Source: Lineus longissimus (lineage: Eukaryota; Nemertea; Pilidiophora; Heteronemertea; Lineidae). From it: a stretch of DNA of 64,000 bases. Below, piece by piece: positions 58,601 to 64,000 of this stretch. A program made the position numbers and the translations under genes. A model generated the notes under the pieces. It was not told the origin of the DNA. It made no database searches and was given only the letters and a program-made list of their open reading frames with translations. Location: NCBI RefSeq assembly GCF_910592395.1, contig NC_088312.1:11718001-11782000 (forward strand). Direction: 5' to 3'. How positions within the stretch are numbered: position 1 is the stretch's first letter; every line of letters begins with the position of its first letter.

Positions 58601-61600
58601 TTGTTATTTGACCTACCTGTCAGGGTCACTGAGGTCAAAGTTAAAAATATATTCACCATTGTCATGGAGTGGCACGTTTCTTCACTATCATTTTCACCTA
58701 GACTCTACAAGCTTGGAACCACAAGTCTCGGATTCACCACTTGGCCAGGGCCGGCTCTGAACTGGTCACAGATGCATGTATAAATTATGAGAGGCCTACA
58801 TACTGTAGCACTTTCTGTAACTGTCTACTGAAAATACTTACGGTGAGCACAATGGCCCCTGGCCATTTCATTTTATTAGTTGGTGCTCGGATTTTTGGAG
58901 GAATATATTTTTGAGGAGGACGAAAAACAAAAACCCCAAAAAATGTTTTTTTCCAAAGATTTCATGGTCTCGAAAAAATGATAGGATTTCTCAAAGTCGG
59001 AGGGAAGGATAAAAATAAATTTTTTTCCTAAAAAAAGTAGTGCATTTTCACATATTGAACAGTCGGCAGCCATGGCAGCCAGACTCATAATAATAGACTG
59101 GTTCTCGTCATAATGTCCATTGTGGATGCATTAGGAAAGGACAAGAACCAGTCTAGGTCTGGCAGAGCTGGTCTGGCATTCGCACTTTCGATTCGAATGA
59201 TCAATCTGACGAAGCTAATTTTAATTCAATCATGTCAAATTTTGATTTTGAAAAAAATATTTTTGATCTTTTAAGTTACTGTCGGGCGTCGGAGCTCAAA
59301 ATAAAAATAAAAAAATTTTTTTTTTTGTAAAATCGGTAATGTTCGAATCGGCGGATCCGAGACTGGCTAGATATAAAAATTTTTTTTTTTCTTATTTCGG
59401 ACATCGGGAGGTCGGCGGATCCGAGCACCAACAAATAAAAAAAGTCTCGCCTTACCCTTGTGTAGACCGATTATGCTGCAAATACCTAGTTTCAGCAAAT
59501 TCATATGCAGGCATAATAACTGCCCTGTGGCATTGTGTATAACTGCATTTCTATTTTCCTGTACCAGTAATTACAAACAGTGTTCCCCTTTAAGTCTAAG
59601 ATCAAGTCTGGCGCATCATATTTGAAACTGATGATAACAAAAGAAAGCTTTCTCAGGAGCATCATATTTGAAACTGATAATAACAAATGTTTTAAGTTCC
59701 CGGATGGCCACCTCAGCGATGACGCCTCTGTTGACGATGAACAGGTGGAGCTTCTCCTGGATATGTTCCCCACATGTTGCCGGATAGAAGTGGTCCACTG
59801 CCTTGGTGAGGCGCAGGGGGACGTCGAAGCAGCTGTTCAACTATTGATACGAAATGAGGAGGCCAGGGAGGGGTTGGCACAGAGTATGCCAAAAAAGGTA
59901 ACGCTGTCGTTTTAAGTGATTTGGAGACAGAAATGTTTGTACCTGGTCCAGGCTGTCAACTGCCTAAATGAGGCAATCAGTGAAGTAGAGGCAGCCATTC
60001 TGCTATTGGTCAGAAACGGAGAGATGAGGGAATGCTTTGTGCCAAGTATGCCAAAAGGGGTTAAAATTTACAATTCCCTATAGGGAATGACACAGTTTGA
60101 TCCCATTCAACTGTAAATCCACTGAACAGTGGCACTTGATTCGTCTATTGATGACCTTTTTGGGCCATATTTGGGAATTGTGAACTCGTATCTCATAAAG
60201 GTACGAATCCTTCAGGTTCTATGTAGAAGTTTTCTGTACCAAAGATGATTCCAAGGGCGTAATAGTGTTGCAACGACGGGAGCAACGTTGTGTCAAATAC
60301 TAGGTTGCTAATTCCATGGCGTCAGGCGGGGGAGAACTCGAGTCACTCAGGTCGAATCAGCGTAGCGACGAAATAATTACATGGCGGACGGCCTTGGGCC
60401 AGCCTGAAAAATACGTGTAAGTAGTTGTGGTCCTTGGGTGCACAATGGCCATTTGCCTTTGACTGCGCCCCGAAGAATGCGTTCTAACGCCCTTGTTTTC
60501 TATTTATACTCCTGGTGTGTTTTATCATCTTCTGTTGTAGGATTTATTTTGCATCCTCTGAAATAAAATCTGTTTATTTGTAAATAAAATCTGTTTATTT
60601 GTATTCCAGCCTCACAAAGTTGGCAAAAAGAAGAGTGATACGTCAAAGGATGATAAGAAGATGAGAGACAGCATTCTCCAGAAGTATGTAATCTTTTTGT
60701 TCCCCTTTATTTTGTGGCCCTATTAATGGATATCAGATGACGTCTCGAAAATTTGTAAACACGTTAGGTGTGCACAATTCGTGCTCTTCATCATGGTTTT
60801 CGTTGAGAAAAGTTGCGATGAACCGGTTTCCTGTTGGTATTTCTCTCAATAACATGATCATTAACCCATGATTTACAGTAGCTTTTTTACCAAAAACATG
60901 TTCGGGTTTTATTCTGAAATATCCGGCAAGTCATGAGGTAGATGAGAAAAACTCCTCGTATGGGCAAGTGAATCGATGGTCGATCGCTATGCCCTGCCAC
61001 CCCCTGTTGAGAGTTGTTTGGGTCAAGATGCTGGCAGCGAATAAGTTTGCGTGATATTATTTTGTAAACAAAGATATATATCCATGTGTATGAATTTTTG
61101 ATTAAAAATTCTAAATCTGACATTTGTCACTGGCACCCTCCTCCCAGAATATACCGCTTTAAAAAATGTTGGTGATTATGGATGACCTACAAGTTAAACT
61201 TTTTCGTACCCCTAAAGTTTACGATTGTACCCCCTCTTGCAAAATTTGCAAAAATATTAGGCATACGTTGTTAAAGGCCAAAGGGGTTAAAAGTATTCAT
61301 GTACAGTGGAACTTCCCTTAGCGGACACCTCTCTATTAAGGACACTAGGTTTGGTCCCAAATTGGCTGTTTCCATTCAATTTGACCTCTCTAATCAGGAT
61401 ACCTCTCTATTAAGGGCAGCACTTGTCAGTCCCGAAGGTGTCCTTACTTGAGAGGTTCTACTGTATAAGTCTAAAATGTTGATGTAATATCCTGGTGAAA
61501 TCACTGTTTGTCTGAGAAGTTTCTCGCAAAGCAAATTTTACATCCTATAAATATACAGCCAATGCACTAGCTTCTAGTACAAATGTACAAATATTATGTT

Positions 61601-62571
61601 ATAATTTTTTCTTTCGTTATGAAATTGTTATGGTAACCAAGAGCGATGAATTACTTATAAAATCAATAATATTTGAACAATGAAATGCCTTTGAGATGTT
61701 TAGTGGCTCTTGTGCAATAAGCTCCAATTGCGTTGTCTGAATATTCAACAAAGAATCAAATATTGTGATTGTCTCATGGGAACTGAAAGTCAATAATTTG
61801 AAATTCAGGAATGTTTTCTTTGTTGCTTAGAAATGATGGCAAAAAAAGGATAGGAAAACATAGTTGCTGAGTTGACGTTTATCTTTTCCTGTTATTTGAT
61901 GGTAGTTGTTCATTTCAGATATTCGTATGTTGATCTGGATGATGACAAACGCACCTATCGACCTCCACCTCAGAAGACGGTACGTATTTTCACGATCACG
62001 ACCTTTGTTTTCTTAGATTAGTGGTAAAAGGCCTTGAACTCCTTGCACCTGCTTCTCATCTTGGGCAGTTCACTTGACTTCCATTGCCTCATCCATTAAT
62101 GAAATGTAAAACCTAGATTCCTTCTAACTTGGTCAAGTCACTTGACTTTCATTGCCTTGTCCATTGAATGAAATGTCAAACCAAAATTCCTTGTTACTTC
62201 ACTTCGGCAAGTCAATTGACTTTCATTGCCTCATCTGTTGAATGAAATGTAAAACCTAGATTCCTTGTGAGTTGGACCATGATCCCAAGACAAGCAGGAG
62301 AAGGCATCTAAGTGAGAATCATGAACAACAGACTCCTCATCCGTGGCAGAAAATTGAGTCGGGAAAACCATTTGGTGCCCGATAGTACACAACAAATGCT
62401 AAACGGAGTTGAAACGTAATTTTAAACTTGCAGGGCCCTAAGAAGTTGGTGCGCTACCTTGAGGGAAAGGTCGTCTCCACCAAGGGCGAGCGCTTCACGG
62501 AGGTCAAGAAGGAGGAGGAGGAGCGCGAACCTAAGAAGAAAGAGGCCAAACAACACAAGGTGCGGCACTGA
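52663..62571 (+). CDS. CUE domain-containing protein 2
   Basis: Eight coding exons join in phase: 52663-52739, 53793-53936, 56458-56522, 56921-57108, 59595- or 59697-59897, 60610-60683, 61919-61979 and 62434-62571. They give 349 or 315 aa depending on the exon 5 acceptor (human about 287). The conserved start region is [16 protein letters not shown]. The CUE ubiquitin-binding domain lies in exon 5 ([30 protein letters not shown]). The C-terminal tail [17 protein letters not shown] is a clear family signature. In vertebrates CUEDC2 binds ubiquitin and modulates NF-kB signalling, hormone-receptor stability and the mitotic checkpoint. Introns are long and full of repeats. Exon 2's acceptor lies at the end of a seven-copy tandem array. 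Confidence 0.93.
53350..53815 (+). repeat. 66-bp tandem array carrying seven 3' splice sites
   Basis: Seven copies of exactly 66 bp have AG acceptors at 53,396, 53,462, 53,528, 53,594, 53,660, 53,726 and 53,792. Each unit includes TTAATTTCGAAAC, a CTGTTTCAG or CTTTTTCAG acceptor and TTCGATAGATGAT, the first bases of CUEDC2 exon 2. Only the last continues into the conserved coding sequence. Reading on from an upstream acceptor meets TAA within the next unit. Confidence 0.95.
54503..55895 (+). mobile_element. P-element-like transposon remnant with THAP domain
   Basis: Ends are inverted copies: TTAAAGGCCATATATCAAGG at 54,503 and CCTTGATATATGGCCTTTAA at 55,876-55,895. The 1.39-kb element sits in CUEDC2 intron 2. 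Its only convincing frame is the THAP finger at 54,797. The rest of a transposase is missing, so this is probably a deletion derivative. Confidence 0.7.
54797..55102 (+). CDS. THAP-type zinc-finger protein (101 aa)
   Basis: The open frame starts with MVYCVAPNC, then FHEFP, W, LCSDHF and AVPT, matching the C2CH THAP finger (CxxxxC ... CxxH) with its conserved Phe, Pro and Trp residues. THAP domains are the DNA-binding module of P-element transposases and of derived host proteins. It ends 18 residues after the AVPT region with no catalytic domain. It lies inside matching terminal inverted repeats, so a transposon origin is favoured over a nested host gene. Confidence 0.75.
   Translation: MVYCVAPNCVKDSTKNNRMTDGTHFHEFPKPVERERRKLWIRKCKRLECWKPGPSAKLCSDHFIDTDYHMKPDICIQLNIKCHLLKTAVPTMSIAFNARGC
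57125..57230. repeat. MITE family A fragment
   Basis: AAGGCCTATGACGTTCATG and a palindromic AATTTGAAAATTTCAAATT part. The rest of the element is missing. Confidence 0.5.
57240..58200. repeat. ~302-bp tandem repeat, three copies, CUEDC2 intron 4
   Basis: GGCACGTTT followed by CAACCGC or a variant recurs at about 57,312, 57,614 and 57,916. Each unit includes GGCCACCAGGGGGCC, a palindrome, and CTCGCTTAT. The array opens with CCGTCGTCCGTCGTCGTCG. Similar CCGTCGTCCGTC-led repeats are familiar to me from invertebrate, especially molluscan, genomes. Confidence 0.8.
58876..59440. repeat. short inverted-repeat-bounded segment
   Basis: TTAGTTGGTGCTCGGATTT at 58,876 and CGGATCCGAGCACCAACAAA near 59,420 are inverted copies about 540 bp apart, with a further small hairpin (CTGGTTCTCGTC...GACAAGAACCAG) at about 59,098-59,156. 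It may be a non-autonomous transposon. Confidence 0.45.
59465..59594. mobile_element. MITE family A partial copy abutting CUEDC2 exon 5
   Basis: ATAATAACTGCCCTGTGGCA, then TTTCTATTTTCCTGTACC and a terminal CCCCTTTAAG match the right half of the copy at 63,147-63,392. The terminal AAG ends exactly where the longer form of CUEDC2 exon 5 would start. Confidence 0.65.
61304..61463. mobile_element. pogo-like MITE, copy 4 with TA duplication
   Basis: TA, then CAGTGGAACTTCCCTTAGCG to GAGAGGTTCTACTG, then TA. This is the best preserved copy. The flanking TA dinucleotides and CAGT-type ends fit the Tc1/mariner-pogo superfamily. It lies in CUEDC2 intron 6. Confidence 0.8.
62060..62275. repeat. ~67-bp tandem repeat, three copies, CUEDC2 intron 7
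   Basis: TTGACTTTCATTGCCTCATC and GAATGAAATGTAAAACC recur three times with point changes. Confidence 0.8.
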
Positions 62572-62927
62572 CAATTATGGTTCCCTAAAAAGGGAATTGG
62601 CTAGGTAAGGTGTTCCTGGGGGTTGCCTCACGGGCTGGTTTTCTGTCTGTTGTAAAGTACGGTAGGGAATCCTTTGCTGTACGTGGCAGACGTTGAAGGG
62701 TTTCTCTCAGTCCGGCTTTGTCGCTTACAGTTGTGTACAAACTGAAGTAGAGTTCATTCGGTTACAGGAAATTTCGTCTAAAATTTTACTGGGGGACGAC
62801 TTTTCCTTGGGGAAGAATTTTCCGGGTAAATTTTCTTTGGGGGCGAATTTTCCAGGGAAGAATTTTCCTAGAGCCGTTCATTCATATCACCCAATGTCTC
62901 GAAGGTATTTTCATAGAACAGGTTTTG

Positions 62928-63150
62928 TTAAAGGGGCACTGTAGGCAGCAGCTAGGTAGGCCAGATAAAGTTTCACAAAGTCGCCAATAGGGGTCTCTCA
63001 CATCTCACAGTACATCTAAACTATTCACGCTTGTATGAGGAATATGTTAAATGCTTAATCAAACTTGACCTGGTGCCATTACTCTGCATATCAGTCACCC
63101 GGATATGACCAATTAACCCCTCCCCTGCTGCTGCCTAGAGTCGCCTTTAA
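62928..63150. mobile_element. MITE family B, copy 2
   Basis: TTAAAGGGGCACTGTAGGCA to GCTGCCTAGAGTCGCCTTTAA, in reverse orientation to the copy at 36,069. Its right end overlaps the left end of the MITE A copy at 63,147. Confidence 0.75.
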
Positions 63151-63392
63151 AGGCCTACGCTGTTCGTTAAAAATTTTGCATTTGTATTTGAATTTAAAAA
63201 TGTCTAATTGCGGAAATACATACTGAGGATAAATTTCAACATTGCCTTTGTTTAGACTGGTATACAAATACTATAAATACAAAGTTTAAACAAATTTGTA
63301 TTCATAATAACTGCACTACGGCATTGTGTGTTAGTGGATTTCTATTTAACTGGACCACAAGTAATTATGAACGTTGTAGGCCTACCCCTTAA
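63147..63392. mobile_element. MITE family A, copy 3
   Basis: TTAAAGGCCTACGCTGTTCG to GTTGTAGGCCTACCCCTTAA. It shares TTAA with the adjoining MITE B end (CCTTTAAAGG). The complete length is about 246 bp. Confidence 0.75.
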
Positions 63393-64000
63393 AGAGTTGA
63401 ATTGAGCTCTGAGATAATGATCAGACTATTGTGTCACATCGCAAGAGAGAATACTGTTTATCTAATCAGTTTTTGCATAATAAATAATTCAGAAGAAAAC
63501 GATTCGTTTGCTCAGCAGTATAGTTTATGTGAGTAAATACAGTATGTTCCAAAAAAATTATTTTTTGAAGAACCAGGTACTTATATGAGGGTTAAAGTGC
63601 CTGCTATGTTGCAACAATCCAGTTCAGTTCATTCTGTGTGCCATTTTCGGTGGTACATTTACTTATAACACTTTCAGCGCCAACCGATATAGATCTGTGT
63701 CACTTTTATGGCCCAAATACCCCCCCTTCAGCTGCTCATTATTTCTCTCAAGGCTTCAACGTTAACACAACACAAACGCCATCTTCATGGTGGTGAAGGA
63801 ACTGACTCATTCAATGTATAAAAATCTATTGTACAGAGATTCTGACTTCGAAAAAATTTCAAGGGGGTCGGGGATGTCTGATAAGGGGGTCAGTTTGGTC
63901 ACTTTTCAACCAGAAAAATATAGTACAGCTATCTTTTCTCTGCCAATTCAGCAAACTTGGGTCTTGGGGAAGTTATTGCCAAAAAACCCAAACTTATTGA
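63393..64000. other. CUEDC2 downstream region, nothing recognised
   Basis: No gene or repeat is recognised up to the window end. Confidence 0.4.

Overview
This is nuclear DNA from an invertebrate animal. Three intron-rich genes match conserved animal families exon by exon (METTL25, UFL1 and CUEDC2), and a fourth is a vWA/DUF4537 gene. All use canonical GT-AG introns. The rest is dense with short inverted-repeat transposons, SINEs, minisatellites and transposon remnants. A lophotrochozoan such as a mollusc, brachiopod or annelid would fit, but the sequence does not settle the phylum.

Positions 1-11,070 hold no host gene I recognise. They contain a foldback-like inverted repeat (341-1156), several short tandem arrays, a decayed transposon-associated gene (about 1980-3290), a small inverted-repeat element (7828-8056) and a 146-bp tandem array (10,200-11,070).

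Positions about 11,600-21,710 are a Polinton/Maverick-type (adintovirus-like) element with intronless, tightly packed genes: membrane and coiled-coil proteins, a double jelly-roll-type major capsid protein, a penton-like protein, an FtsK/A32-type packaging ATPase, a DDE integrase with a chromodomain, a zinc-ribbon/HNH-like protein, a PSAP/PPxY-bearing small protein and the start of a protein-primed-type DNA polymerase B. Integrase, ATPase and the HNH-like gene are open. Capsid, penton, polymerase and two membrane genes carry stops or frameshifts. The polymerase is cut off just after exonuclease motif I by a 2.3-kb minisatellite, so the element is dead and lacks its right end. Nine of its start codons sit inside the hexamer TAAATG, and the ATPase and integrase start codons share one 10-bp palindrome.

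Positions 21,711-24,570 are two minisatellites. A six-exon vWA/DUF4537 gene lies on the minus strand (26,766-31,290). Across an inverted-repeat element it faces METTL25 (plus strand, 32,968-36,976, seven exons). UFL1 follows (37,926-47,582, 16 exons, 789 aa), then CUEDC2 (52,663-62,571, eight coding exons). The introns and intergenic spaces carry recurring pogo-like MITEs, two MITE families with TTAA-type ends, tRNA-derived SINEs, a truncated non-LTR retrotransposon lodged in a 52-bp minisatellite, and a THAP-bearing P-element-like transposon. A 66-bp tandem array at CUEDC2 exon 2 copies the 3' splice site seven times.

All coordinates were read by eye. No alignment or database search was run, so family calls rest on recognised motifs and exon-phase consistency.
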